Assembly (NCBI GenBank): GCA_947650365.1
Contig: CANTAL010000021.1
Coordinates: forward strand, 806,001 to 870,000
Source of the DNA: Chamaelirium japonicum
Taxonomy: Eukaryota; Streptophyta; Magnoliopsida; Liliales; Melanthiaceae
Direction: 5' to 3'
DNA length: 64,000 nucleotides
Below the pieces are notes generated by a model, which did no database searches, was not told where the DNA came from, and saw nothing but the letters and a program-made list of their open reading frames with translations. Made by a program: the position numbers and the translations under genes. The first letter of the stretch is position 1. Each line of letters begins with the position of its first letter. Below, in pieces: positions 10,260-23,885 of this stretch.

Positions 10260-13200
10260 ATTTATTTAATAATTAAATAAATAATTATAATAACGTTGAG
10301 ATGATAATTATAGTAATATTACTTTGATAATCATAATAACGTTGAGATGATACTATTAAGAAGTGGAGTTTTGGAATTTAGATTCTTTCTTACTTCACAC
10401 ATATACCGGTGGCGAATGGACTAGAGCAAGACTTCTTCTTTCTTCTCTCTTCGTTTATGTCTTTTTTCTCTTCTCTCTTCTTCTTTCTCTTCTATCTTTG
10501 TTTCTCTCTATGTTTTCTTCTCTTTTCTGTCTTCGTTTCTCTTTCTCATAGATTGCTTAGGCCCTAAGTTAGCTTACGCTATAAATAATATACAACCCCT
10601 TTAGGGTGTGGCACGTTTGATGGCTTTCTCTTTCTTCCATCTCAAAATACACTATCAACATGAATATATCGAGCCCACCCGACCAGTCACAAGAAAACAG
10701 AAAGAGAAACGAAGATAAAAGAGAGAGAGAAGAGAGAAGAGAACGGAGAGATAAACGAAGAGAGAAGACAGAAGAAGATAGAAGAGAACAGAGAGATAAA
10801 TGAAGAGAGAAAAGAGAAGAAGTCCTACTCAAGTCCATTGGCCATGGGTATAGGTCTAAAATAAGAAAAAATCTAAATTCCAAAACTCTACTTCTCAATA
10901 TTTATACGACCCCTTTAGGGTGGGGCTCATTTGACGGCTCTCTATTTCTCCCATCTCACAACACGTTATTAGCACGAACATATTGAGCCCAGCTGACCAG
11001 TCGCAAGAAAATGGAAAGAGAAACAAAGACAGAAGTGGAGTTTTGGAATTTAGATTTCTTCTTACTTCACACCTATACTCGGGGTCAATGGACTGGAGTA
11101 GGACTTCATCTCTCTTCTCTCTTTTTTTATCTCTATATTCTCTTCTCTCTTCTGTCTTTGTTTCTATCTCCGTTTTCTTATGACTGGTCGGTTGGGCTCG
11201 ACATATTCATGCTGATAGCATATTATGAGATGGGAGAAAAAGAGAGTCGTCTAACGTGCCCCACTCTAAAGGTGTCGTATATTATTTATATGATAAGTAT
11301 TATGAGATAGGAGAATAAGAGAGCCGTCAAACATGCTCCAACCTAAAGAGGTCACATAAATATTGAGAAGTAAAGATTTAGAATTTAGATTCCTTCTTAC
11401 TTTACACCTATACTCGTGGCCAATGGACTGGAGCAGGACTTCTTCTATCTTCCCTTTTCGTTTATCTCTTCGTTATCTTCTCTCTTCTTCTCTTTCTTCT
11501 GTCTTTATTTCTCTCTTTGTTTTTTTCACAATAATATATTAGTTAAATAACATAGAGCAGGACTTTTTCTCTCTTCTCTCTTTGTTTATCTCTTCATTCT
11601 CTTCTCTCTTCTCATAACACGATATCAATACTAACATATCGAGCCCAGCTGACCAGTCACAAGGAAACAGAGACAGAAACAAAGACAGAAGAGAGAGAAG
11701 AAGAGAAAAGAAAATAAAGAGTTAAATGAAGAGAGATGAGAGAAGAAGTCCTATTCCAGTCTATTGGCCATAGGTATAGCTGTAAAGTAAGAAGGAATCT
11801 AAATTCCAAAACTCCACTTCTCAATATTTATACGACCCTTTTAGGGTAGGGCATATTTGACGGCTCTCTCTCTCTCCCATCTCACAACACGTTATCAGCA
11901 CGAATATATCGATCCCAACCGACCAGTCACAAGAAAATGAAGAGAGAAACAAAGACAGAAGAGAGAAGAAGAGAGAAGAGAACGAAGAAATAAACAAAAA
12001 TAGAAGGGAGAAGAATTCCTGCTCCAGTCCAAAACTGTATAGAAGAGACAAAAAAAAAGAGAAGAGAACAGAGAGATAAATGAAGAGAGAAGAAGTCCTT
12101 CTCTAGTCCATTAGCCATGGGTATAGTTGTGAAGTAAGAAGAAATCTAAATTCAAAAACTCTACTTCTATCGTCATTTCTCTCTTCGTTTTCTTGGGACT
12201 GGTCGGATGGGCTCGATATGTTCGTGCGGATAATGTGTTGAGAGATAGGATAAAGAGAGACCCATCAAACATGCCCCACCATAAAGAAGTCGTATAAATA
12301 TTAAGAAGTGGAGTTTTAGAATTTATATTCCTACTTACTTCACACCTATACTCATAGCCAATGGACTGGAGTAGGGCTTCTTCTTTCTTCTCTCTTCATT
12401 TATCTCTCAATTCTCTTCTCTTTTCTTCTCCCTCTTCTTCTCTCTTCTGTCTTTGTTTCTTTCTCCATTTTCTTATGATTGATCGGCTAGGCTCGACATG
12501 TTCGTGCTGATAATGTGTTGTGAGAAGAGAGAAGAAGAGAGAAGAGAACGGAGAGATAAACGAAGAGAGAATAGAGATGAAGTCATGCTCTAGTCTATTC
12601 GTCACGGGTATAGGTATGAAGTAAGAAGGAATCTAAATTCCAAGACTCCATTTCTCAATATTATAATTAAATCTCCATGTTCTCTTCTCTCTTCTCCCAT
12701 GGATTAGGATTTCCTATAGATTATTTAGGCCCTAAGTAAGCTTACCCTATAAATAATATATGACCCCTTTAGGGTGGGGCATATTTGATATCTCTCTCTT
12801 TCTCCTATCTCATAATACGTTATCAGCACGAATATGTCGAGCCCAGACGACCAGTCACAAGAAAATAGAGAGAGAAACGAAGACAAATGAGAGAGAAGAA
12901 GAGAGAAGAGAACGGAGATATAAACGAAGATAGAAGAGAGAAGAAGTCCTGCTCGAGTCCATTGACCACGGGTATAGGTGTGAAAATAAGAAGGAATCAA
13001 AATTCCAAAACTTCACTTCTCAAAAATATAATTAAATCTTTCTATTCTCTTCTCTCTTCTCCTATGGATTAGGGTTTCCCATAGATTGCTTAGGCCCTAA
13101 ACAAGCATACCTTATAAATAATATACAACCCCTTTAGGGTGGGGCACATTTGACGGCGCTCACTTTCTCCTATCTCATAATACGTTCCAGCATGAACATG

Positions 13201-15590
13201 TCGAGCCCAACCGACCAATTACAAGAAAACGGAGAGAGAAATTAAAACAAAAGAGAAAGAAGAAAAGAGAAGAGAACGAAGAGATAAACAAAGAGAGAAG
13301 AGAGAAGAAGTCCTGCTCCAGTCCATTGGCCACAAGTATAGGTGTGAAGTAAGAAGGAATCTTAATTCCAAAACTCCACAAAAGAGAGAGAAGAAGAGAG
13401 AAGAGAATAAAGAGATAAATAAAGAGAGAAAAGAGAACAAGTCCTACTCCAGTCCATTGGCCACGGGTATAGGTGTGAAGTAAGAAGGAATCTAAATTTT
13501 AAAACTCCACTTCTGTCTTCGTTTCTCTCCCCATTTTCTTATGACTGGTCGGATGGGCTCGATATGTTCGTGCTGATAATGTGTTATGAGATGGGAGAAA
13601 GAGAAAGCGTCAAAAATGCCCTACCCTAAAGGGGTCATATATTATTTATAGGGTAAGCTTACTTAGGGCCTAAGCAATCTATGAGAAACCCAAATCCATG
13701 GGATAAGATAGAAGAGAATGGAGAAATAAAAAAAATAGAAGAAAGAAGAAGTCCTGCTCTAGTCCATTGGCCACGGGTATAGGTGTAAAGTTAGAAGGAA
13801 TCTAAATTCCAAAACTCCACTTATATCTTTATTTTCTCTCTGTTTTTTTGTGACTGGTCGGCTGGGCTTGACATGTTCGTGCTGATAATGTCTTGTAATA
13901 TGGGAGAAAGAGAGAGCCATCAAACGTTCCCCATCCTAGGGGGGTCGTATATTATTTATAAGGTAAGATTACTTAGGGCCTATGCAATCGGTAGGAAACC
14001 CTAATCAATATGAGAGATAAAGAAGAGAACGGAGAGATTTAATAATATTATTGAGAAATGAAATTTTGGAATTTAGGTTCCTTCTTACTTCGTACCTATA
14101 CCCGTGGTAAATGGACATAAGCATTACTTCTTCTTTCTTATCTCTTCGTTTATCTCTTTGTTTTCTTCTCACTTCTTCTCTTTTCTCACAACACGTTATC
14201 AGCATGAACATATCGACCCTAATTGACTAGTCGTAAAAAAATGAAGAGATAAACGAAGACAAAAGAGAGAGAAGAAAAAAGAAAAGAACGGAGAGAACGG
14301 AGAGATAAATAAAGAGAGAAGAAAGAAGAAGACTTGTTCCAGTGCATTGGCCACGGGTATAGCCAGTGCATTGGCTACGGGTATAGGTGTAATGTAAGAA
14401 TGAATCAAAAATCCAAAACTCCATTTCTTCATATTTATACGACCCCTTTAAGGTAGGGCACGTTTGATGGCTCTCTCTTTGTCTCATCTCACAACACGTT
14501 ACCAGCACGAACATTTCTAGCTCAACCGACCAGTCACAAGAAAACGGAGAGATAAACAAAGACAGAAGAGAGAAAAAGAGAGAAGAGACCAGAGAGATAA
14601 ACAAAGAGAGAAGAAAGAAGAAGTCCAGCTCTATTCCATTGGCCACGGTATAGGTGTGAAGTAAGAAAGAATCTGATAACGTGTTATAAGATGGGAGAAA
14701 GTGAGAGCCGTCAAATGTGCGCTATCCAAAAGAGGTCGTATTTATTTATGGTTTAAGCTTACTTAGGGCCTAAACAATCTATAGAAAACCCTAATACATG
14801 GAAGAAGAGAGAAAAGCATGGAGAGATTATAATTATATTATTAAGATGTGGAGTTTTGGAATTTAAATTCCTTCTTACTTCACACCTATACCCATGGCGA
14901 ATGGATTGGAGCAGGTCTTCTTCTCTCTTCTCTTTTCATTTATCTCTTTGTTCTCTTCTCACTTCTTCTCTCTTCTCACAATACGTTATCAGCACGAATA
15001 TATCGAGCCTAGCCGATCAGTCACAAAAAAACAAAGAGAAAATGAAGATAGAAGTAAGAGAGAAACGAAGACAGAAGAGAGAGAAGAAGAGGGAAAAGAA
15101 CGGAGAGATAAACAAAGAGAGAAGAGAGAAGAAGTCCTGCTCCAGTCTATTAGCCATGGGTATAGGTGTGAAATAAGAAGGAATCTAAATTCCAAAACTC
15201 CACAAAAGATTGTAAAGAAAAGAGAAGAAAACAATGAGATAAATAAAGAGAGAAGTCTTACTCTAGTTCATTCTCCACCGTTGGATCTCTCCCTTGGAAT
15301 AGGGTTTCCCATATATTTTTTAGGCCCTAAGTAAGCTTACCCTATAATTAATATAAAGGGTAGGGCATTTTTGACGGCTCTCCCTTTCTCCCATCTTACA
15401 ACACGTTATCAGTATAAATATGTCGAGCCCAGCCGTTAAATAATTCATTTATCTCTCCCTTCTCTTCTCTCTTCTCTCTTCTCATAACACGTTATCAGCA
15501 CGAACATGTCAAGCCTAGTCGACTAGTTACAAGAAAACAAAGAGAGTATAGCTGTGAAGTAAGAAGGAATCAAAATTTCAAAACTCCACT
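10260..15590. repeat. Higher-order block P1 (about 5.3 kb)
   Basis: Begins with a doubled edge motif (10,290-10,345), then modules in a fixed order: forward A with GGCCCTAAGTTAG near 10.56 kb, the ATTAGTTAAATAACAT junction at 11.54 kb, forward short units at 10.9 and 11.83 kb, forward A at 12.7 and 13.1 kb, reverse A at 13.65, 13.95 and 14.75 kb, the TTGGAATAGGG variant at 15.29 kb and GCCGTTAAATAATTCATTT at 15.43 kb. The same order recurs at 20.65-26.1 kb and, reversed, at 58.35-63.56 kb. No gene. Confidence 0.8.
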
Positions 15591-18500
15591 ACTCAATATT
15601 TATACGACCCCTTTAGGGTGGGGCATATTTGACGGCTCTCGCTCTCTCCCATCTCACAACACGTTATCAGCACGAACATAACGATCCCAACCGACCAGTC
15701 ATAAGAAAATGGAAATAGAAACAAAGACAAATGAGAGAAGAGAACAGAGACATAAACGAAGATACAAGGGAGAAGAAGTCCTGCTCCAGTCCAAAACACT
15801 ATAGAAGAGAGAGAAGAAAAGAAAAGAAAATAGAGAGATAAATAAAGAGAGAATAGAGAAGAAGTCCTGCTCCAGTCCATTGGCCCGGGTATAGGTGTGA
15901 AGTAGAAGAAATCTAAAATCAAAAACTCTACTTCTGTCTTTATTTTTATCTCTGTTTTCTTGCGACTGGTCAGCTGGGCTCGACATGTTCGTGCTGAAAA
16001 CGTGTTGTGAGATAGGACAAAGGGAGACCCGTCAAACTTGCCCCACCATAAAAGGGTCATATAAATATTAATAAGTGGAGTTTCAGAATTTAGATTCCTT
16101 CTTACTTCACACCTATACCCATGGCCAATGGACTGGAGCAGGGGTTCTTTTCCCTTTATTTATCTCTCCATTCTCTTCTCTCTTCTTCTCTCTTCTATCT
16201 TTGTTTCTCTCTCCGTTTTCTTGTGACTGGTCGGTTGGGCTCGACATGTTCGTGCTAATAATGTGTTGTGAGAAGAGAAAAGAAGAAAGAAGAGAAATGA
16301 GATATAAACGAAGTGAGAATAGAGAAGAAGTCCTGCTCCAGTCTATTCATCACGGGTATAGGTATGAAGTAAGAAGAAATCTAAGTTCAAAAACTCCACT
16401 TCTTAATAATATAATTAAATCTCCCTGTTCTCTTCTCTCATAGATTAGGGTTTTCATAGATTGCTTAGGCCCTAAGTAAGCTTACCCTATAAATAATATA
16501 CGACCCCTTTAGGGTGGGGCATGTTTGACGGCTCTCTTTTTCTCCTATCTTATAATACGTTATCAGTTTGAACAAATCGAGCCCAGCCGACCAGTCATAA
16601 GAAAACGGAGAAAGAAACGAAGACAGAGAAGAGAGAAGAAGAAAGAAGAGAACAAAGATATAAACGAAGATAGAAGATAGAAGAAGACCCGCTTCAGTCT
16701 ATTGGCCACATGTATAGGTGTGAAGTAAGAAGGAATCTAAATTCCAAAACTCCACTTCTCAATAATATAATTTAATCTCTCCATTCTATTCTCTCTTCTA
16801 CTATGGATTAGGGTTTTCCATAGATTGCTTAGGCCCTAAGTAAGCTTACCATATAAATAATATATGACCCCTTTAGGGTAGGGCACGTTTGACAGTGCTT
16901 ACTTTCTTCTATCTCATAATACATTATCAGCATGAACATATCGAGCCCAACCGACCAATTATAAGAAAACAGAGAGAGAAGAAAAGAGAAGAGAATGGAT
17001 AGATAAACAAAGAGAGAAGAGAAAAGAAGTCCTGCTCCAGTCCATTGGCCACAAGTATAGGTGTGAAGTACGAAGGAATCTAAATTCCAAAACTCCACAG
17101 AAAAGAGAGAAGAAGAGAGAAGAGAATAGAGAGATAAATAAAGAGAGAAAAGAGAAGAAGTCCTACTCCAGTACATTGGCCACGGGTATAGGTGTGAAGT
17201 AAGAAGGAATCTAAATTCTAAAACTTCACTTCTGTCTTCGTTTCTCTTTCCGTTTTCATACGATTGGTCGGATAGGCTCGATATTTTCCTACTGATAACG
17301 TGTTTTAAGATAGGAGAAAGAGAAAGCCGTCAAACATGCCCCACCCTAAGTGGTCGTATATTATTTATAGAGTAAGCTTACTTAGGGTCTAAGCAATCTA
17401 TGAGAAACCCTAATCTATGGGAGAAGATAGAAGAGAACAGAGAAATAAATAAAGAGAGAAGAGAGAAGAAATCCTACTCCAGTCCATTGGCCACGGATAT
17501 AGGTGTAAAGTTAGAAGGAATCTAAAATTTAAAACTCCACTTTTATCTTTGTTTCTCTCTTTGTTTTCTTCCGACTGGTCGGCTGGGCTCGACATGTTCG
17601 TACTGATAATGTGTTGTGAGATGGGAGAAAGAGAGAGCCGTCAAACTTTCCCCACCCTAAGGGGGTCGTAATTTATTTATAAGGTTAGCTTACTTAGGGC
17701 TTAAAAAATCTATAGGAAACCCTAATCCATATGAGAGATCAAGAAGATAACGGAAAGATTTAATTATATTATTGAGAAATAGAGTTTTGGAATTTTGGTT
17801 CCTTCTTACTTCATACCTATACCCATGGTAAATGGACATATGCAATACTTCTTCTCTTTTCGTTTATTTTTCCGTTCTCTTCTCTCTTCTTCTCTCTTTT
17901 TACAACAGGTTTTCAGCATAAACACGTCGATCCCAACCGACTATTCGCAAAAAAATGAAGAGAAACGAACACAGAAAAAGGAAAAGAAGAGAAAAAAGAA
18001 CAGAGAGATAAATGAAGAGAGAAGAGAGAAGAAGACCAGCTTCAGTACATTGGCCACAGGTATAGGTGTGAAGTAAGAAGGAATCTGAAATCCAAAGCTT
18101 CACTTTATACGACCCCTTGAAGGTGGGGCATGTTTGACGGCTCTCTCTTTCTCCCATCTAACAACACGTTATCAGCACGAATATTTCGAGCCCAACCGAC
18201 CAGTCACAAGAAATCGGAGAGATAAATAAAGACAGAAGAGATAGAAGAAGAAAGAAGAGACCAGAAAGATAAACGAAGAGAGAAGAGAGGAAGTCCTGCT
18301 CTATTCCATTGGCCACGGGTATAGGTGAGATATAAGAAAGAATCCGATAACGTGTTGTAAGATCGGAGAAAATGAGAGCCGTCAAATATGCCCTATCCAA
18401 AAGGGTCGTATATTATTTATGGTGTAAGCTTACTTAGGGCCTAAGCAATCTATGGAAAACCCTAATCTATAGGAGAAGGAAGAAGAGAACGAAGAGATTA

Positions 18501-19300
18501 TAGTATTATTATTGAGAAGTGGAGTTTTGGAATTTAGATTCCTTCTTACTTCACACCTATACCCATGGGGAATGGATTGGAGCAGGACTTCTTCTCTTTT
18601 CTCTCTTCGTTTATCTCTCTGTTCTCTTTTCTCTTCTTCTCTCTTCTCATAACACGTTATCAGCATGAACATATCGAGCCCAGCCGACCAGTCATAAGAA
18701 AACAAAGAGAGAAACGAAGATAAAAGAGATAGAGAAAAAAAGACAGAAGAGAGATAAGAAGAGAGTAGAGAACGGAAAGATAAATAAAGAAAAAAGAGAA
18801 AAGAAGTCCTTATCCAGTCCATTAGCCATGGCTATAAGTATGAAGTAAGACAGAATTTAAATTACAAAACTCTATAGAAGATTGAGAAGAAGAAAGAAGA
18901 GAACAGAGAGATAAATGATGAGAGAAGAAGTCCTACTCTAGTTAATTATCCAACGTCGGATCTCTCCCTTGGAATAGGGTTTTTTATAGATTGCTTAGGC
19001 CCTAAGTAAGCTTACCCTATAAATAATATAATGGGTGGGGCAAATTTAACGGCTCTCATTTTCTCCTATCTTACAACACGTTATCAGCACGAACATATCA
19101 AGCCCAGCCATTAAATAATTTATTTGTCTCTCTGTTCTCTTCTCTCTTCACTCTTCTTACAACACGTTATCAGCATGAACATGTCGAGCCCAGCAGACCA
19201 GTCATAAAAAAACAGAGAGAAAACTAAAGACAAAAGAGAGAGAAGAAGAAGAAAGAGAACAAAGAGATAAACAAAGAGAGAAGAAGTCCTACTCTAGGCC
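15591..19300. repeat. Higher-order block P2: tandem partial copy of 11.8-15.6 kb
   Basis: Repeats the 11.83-15.59 kb order at an offset of about 3.7 kb: the short unit at 15.60 kb (11.83), the reverse A/forward B-C junction at 16.26 kb (12.53), AAAGTTAGAAGG at 17.51 kb (13.80), TTGGAATAGGG at 18.97 kb (15.29) and the GCC(A/G)TTAAATAATT site at 19.10 kb (15.43). The doubled GTGCATTGGC of 14.35 kb is single here. Mirror copy in the right arm about 54.85-58.35 kb. Confidence 0.8.
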
Positions 19301-20085
19301 ATTGGCTACAGGTATAGCTGTGAAGTAAGAAGAAATCTAAATTCCAAAAACCTACTTCTCAATAATATAATTAAATCTCTCCATTCTTTTCTCTCTTCTC
19401 CTATGGATTAAGGTTTCCCATAGATTGCTTAGGCCCTAAGTAAGCTTAACCTATAAATAATACACGATCCTTTTAGGGTGGGGCATATTTGACGACTCTC
19501 TCTTTCTTCCATCCCACAATATGTTATCAGTACGAATATATCAAGCCCAGCCGACTAGTCGCAAGAAAATAGAGAGAGAGATAAAGATAGAGAAGAGAAA
19601 AGAAGAGGGAAGAGAATGGAGAAATAAACAAAGTTAGAAAAGAGAAGTCCTGCTCCAGTCCATTGGCCACGGATATAGGTGTGAAGTAAGAAAGAATCTA
19701 AATTCCAAAACTCCACTTCTCAATAATATAATTAAATCTCTCTATTCTCTTCTCTATTCTCCCATGGAATTGGGTTTCCTATAGATTACTTAGGCCCTAA
19801 ATAAGCTAATCCTATAAATAATATACGACCCTTTTAGGGTGGGGCACATTTGACGGCTCTTACTTTCTCCCTTCTCATAACACTTTATCAGCATGAACAT
19901 GCCAAGGCCAACCGACCAGTTACAAGAAAACGGAGAGAGAAATGAAGACAAAAGAGAGAAAATAAAAGAGAAGAAAACGGAGAAATAAACAAAGTGAGAA
20001 GAAAGAAGAAGTCCTGCTCCAGTCTATTGGCCACAAATATAGGGTGAAGTAAGAAGGAATCTAAATTTCAAAACACCACTTCACA
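19301..20085 (+). repeat. Forward repeat units between P2 and P3
   Basis: Two full forward units in tandem with TATA near 19.45 and 19.81 kb; module C runs into AATATAATTAAATCTCTCC before the next telo-box. This is the cleanest head-to-tail A-B-C-A-B-C array, with a unit of about 370 bp. It ends at the edge motif (20,087). Confidence 0.75.
19641..19735 (+). repeat. Representative module C
   Basis: GTCCTGCTCCAGTCCATTGG, CCACGGATATAGGTGTGAAG, TAAGAAAGAATCTAAATTCC, then AAAACTCCACTTCTCAATA. This block of about 75 bp is the most conserved non-TATA part of every unit. (G)GAATCTAAATTCC is a near palindrome. It carries no open frame or RNA-gene signature. Confidence 0.8.
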
Positions 20086-20690
20086 ATAGTATTATCTCAA
20101 CGTTATTATGATTATCATAGAAATATTACTATTAATTTTTTAATTAAATTAATTATTTATTTAATTATTAAATAATTAAATAATTTAATAATTAAATTTT
20201 TAGTAAAATAATTAATTAAATATATTTATTATAGTATAAATAGATATTGAATTATTTAAATAAAATGAACTATTACGAAGTGGAGTTTTTGGAATTTAGA
20301 TTCCTTCTTACTTCACACATATACCCGTGGCCATAGACTGGACCAGGACTTCTTCTCTCTTCATTTCTCTCTCTGTTCTATTCTCTCTTATTCTTTCTCT
20401 TCCGTGGAGTTTCGGAATTTAGATTTCTTCTTACTTCACACCTATACCCATGACGAATGGACTGGAGCACGACTTCTTCTCTCTTCTTTCTCAATATTTA
20501 TTTAATTAGCTTACTTTTTATTATTAATATTAAAAAAATAAATAACTAGATAATTAAATAATTTAATTAATTAATTTTTTTACTAAAAGCTTAATAAAAA
20601 ACTATTAAAATTATTAAATTATTTAAAAATTAAATAAATGATTATAGTAATATTACAATGATAATCATAATAATTTTAAGATGATACTAT
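20086..20690. repeat. AT-rich block bounded by inverted edge motifs
   Basis: The edge motif starts at 20,087 (AATAGTATTATCTCAACG) and recurs inverted near 20,655-20,690 (ATAATCATAATAATTTTAAG). Between them lie two AT blocks around two reverse module-C pieces (20,275-20,500). Mirror partner at 52,485-53,095, which has the same two-block layout. Confidence 0.8.
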
Positions 20691-23600
20691 TGAGAAGTGG
20701 AGTTTTGGAATTTATATTCCTTCTTACTTCACACCTATACCCATGGAGAATTGATTGGAGCATGACTTCTTCTCTCTTCATTTATCTCTCTGTTCTCTTC
20801 TTTCTTCTTCTTTCTCTTCTATCTACGTTTCTCTCTCTGTTTTCTTCTATTTTCTTTTCTCTTCTGTCTTCGTTTCTCTTTCTCATAGATTACTTAGGCC
20901 CTAAGTTAGTTTACCCTATAAATAATATACGACATTTTTTAAGGTGGGGCATGTTTGATGGCTCTCTCTTTCTCCCATCTCAAAATATGTTATCAGCATA
21001 AACATATCAAGCCCAGCCGACCAGTCACAAGAAAACGGAGAGAGAAACAAACATAGAAGAGAGAAAATAAAAGAGAAAAGAATGAAGAGATAAACGAAGA
21101 GAGAAGACAGAAGAAGGGCGAAGAGAATGGAGAAATAAATGAAGAGAGAAGAGAACGGAGAGATAAAGGAAGAGAGAAAAGACAAGAAGTCCTGCTTCGG
21201 TCCATTGGCCATGGGTGTAGGAGTGAAGTAAGAAGGAATCTAAATTCTAAAACTCCACTTCTCAATATTTATATAACCACTTTAGGGTGGGGCACATTTG
21301 ACGTCTCTCTCTTTCTCCCATTTCCCAATACATTAGCAGTAAGAAAATGTCGACAGTTGACCAATCGTAAGAAAATAGAGAGAGAAACGAAGACAGAAGT
21401 GGAGTTTTGGAATATAGATTCTTTCTTACTTCACACCTATACCCATGGCCAATGGACTAGAGCAAGACTTCTTCTCTCTTCTCTTTTCGTTTATCTCTCC
21501 ATTCTCTCTTTTGTCTTCATTTCTCTCTCCGTTTTCTTATTACTGGTCGGCTGGGCTCGATATATTCGTGCTGATAACGTTTTGTGAGATGGGAGAAAGA
21601 GAGAGCCGTTTAACGTGCCCTACCCTAAAGGGGTCTTATATTATTTATAGGGTAAGTGTTGTGAGATGGGAGAAAGAGAGAGCTGTCAAACGTGCCCCAC
21701 CCTAAAGGGGTCGTATAAATTTTAAGAAGTGCAGATTAGTAATTTAGATTCCTTCTTACTTCACACCTATATCTGTAGCGAATGGACTGGAGCAGGACTT
21801 CTTTGCTCTTCTCTCTTTTTGTTTATCTCTCCGTTCTCTTCTCACTTCTTCTCTCTCTTCTGTCTTTATTTTCCTCTCCGTTTTCTTCATGAAAATATAT
21901 TAGTTAAATAACATGGAGCAGGATTTCTTCTCTCTTATCTCTTCATTTATCTCTCTATTCTCTTCTCTCTTATTCTCTCTTCTCACAACACATTATCAGT
22001 ATGAATATGTCGAGCCCAGCTGACCAGTCATAAGAAAACAGAGAGAAAAATAAAGACAAAAGAGAGAGAAGAAGTGAAAAGAGAATCAAGAGATAAACGA
22101 AGAGAGAAGAGAGAAGAAGTTCTGCTCCAGTGCATTGGCCACTGGTATAGATGTGGAGTAAGAAGTAATCTAAATTCCAAAACTCCACTTCTCAATATTT
22201 ATACGACCCCTTTAGGGTGCGGCATGTTTGACGGCTCTCTCTTTCTCCCATCTCAAAACACGTTATCAGCACGAAGACAGAAGAGAGAAAATAAGAAAGA
22301 AGAGAACAGAGAGATAAACGAAAATAAAAGAGAGAAGAAGTCATGCTCCAGTCCATTGGCCAAGGGTATAGGTATGAAGTAAGAAAGAATCTAAATTCTA
22401 AAACTCCACAGAAGAGAGAGAAGAAGAAAGAAGAGAACGAAAAGATAAATAAAGAGAGAAGTAGAGAAGTCATGCTTCTGTCTTTGTTTTCTTGCGACAG
22501 GCCTGGTGGGCTTGACAGGTTCGTGCTGATAACGTACTGTAAGATGAAAGAAATAGAGTCATTAAACGTGCCCTACCAAAAAGGGGTCGTATAAATATTA
22601 AAAAGTAGAGTTTTGGAATTTAGATTCCTTCTTACTTCACACCTATACCTGTGGCCAATGGACTAGAGCAGGGCTTCTTCTCTCTTCATTTATCTCTCTG
22701 TTCTTACTTTGTTCTCTTCTCTTTTCTTCTCTCTCTTTAGTCTTCGTTTCTTTCTCTGTTTTCTTGCGACTGGTCGGCTGGGTTCGACATGTTCGTGCTG
22801 ATAACGTGTTGTAAGAAGAGAGAATAGAATATAGAGATAAACAAAAAGAGAAGAGAGAAGATGTCATGCTCTAGTCCATTCGCCATGGGTATAGGTGTGA
22901 AGTAAGAAGGAATCTAAATTCCAAAACTCCACTTTTTAATAATTTAATTAAATCTCCCCATTCTCTTCTCTCTTCTCCTATAGATTAGGGTTTCTTATAG
23001 ATTCCTTATGCCCTAAGTAAGCTTACCCTATAAATAATATATGACCCCTTTAGGGTGGGACACATTTGACGACTTTCCCTTTCTCCTATCTCATAACACG
23101 TTATCAGTGCGAACATATGGAGCTCAACCGACCAATCGTATGAAAACGAAGAGAGAAACGATTACAGAGAAGAGAAAATAAGAGAGAAGAGAACGAAAAG
23201 ATAAACAAAGATAGAAGAGAAAAGAAGTCCTTCTCCAATCCATTAGCCACGGGTATAGATATGAAGTAAGAAGGAAACTAAATTCCAAACCTCCACTTCT
23301 TAATAATATAATTAAATCTCTCCATTCTTTTCTTTCTTCACCCATGGATTAGGGTTTTCCATAGATTGCTTAGGCCCTAAGTAATCTTACCCTATAAATA
23401 ATATACTACCCCTTTAGGGTAGGGCAAGTTTGATAACTCTCATTTTGTCCCATCTTACAACACGTTATCAATACGAACATGTCAAGCCCAACCGACCAGT
23501 CACAAGAAAACAAAGAGAGAAATGAAGACAGAAGAGAGAAGAGAATGAAGAGATAAACAAAGAGAGATAACAGAAGAAGTCTTGCTCCAATCCATTGGCT
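20691..23600. repeat. Higher-order block P3, first part
   Basis: Copy of P1 at an offset of 10.3 kb: GGCCCTAAGTTAG at 20.90 kb (10.56), ATTAGTTAAATAACATG at 21.90 kb (11.54), then short units at 21.27 and 22.19 kb and forward A at 23.0 and 23.37 kb. A doubled reverse module A end (21.59 and 21.66 kb) is also seen in the right arm (51.85 and 51.92 kb). Confidence 0.75.
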
Positions 23601-23637
23601 GTGGGTGCAAATTTTGGCCGAAAGCCTCACAAATAGT

Positions 23638-23885
23638 GGGACCCACCAGCCCTGCCTGTGGGGTCTACAAAGACGACAACGGGACCCACTAGTTTTGCCT
23701 GTAGGATCTACAAAGATGATAGCGGGACCCACCAGCCCTGCCTGTGGGGTCCATCGAGGTAACGACAGGACCCACCTGCCCTGCCTGTGGGGTCCACCGA
23801 GGCGATAGTGCGACCCACCAGTCCTGCCTGTGGGGTCTACCAAAATGACGGCGAGACCCATCAACCCCGTCGGGATTCAGATGAC
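23638..23885 (+). repeat. 43-bp minisatellite in left TIR
   Basis: Five tandem 43-bp units start at 23,638, 23,681, 23,724, 23,767 and 23,810, followed by a partial unit at 23,853. Each begins G(G/C)GACCCACC and contains GCCTGTGGGGTC. The period is constant with only substitutions between units. The opposite orientation lies at 24,300-24,473. Confidence 0.9.

Noticed and set aside
19301-20085. Simple centromeric satellite
   Set aside because: Units vary in length (about 330-400 bp), change orientation and carry promoter-like parts. This is a mosaic, not a uniform head-to-tail satellite; only short stretches look tandem.
23638-23885. CRISPR-like array from regular 43-bp units
   Set aside because: Units are contiguous without spacers, in a plant-type transposon end, with an inverted partner. 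A minisatellite in a TIR.
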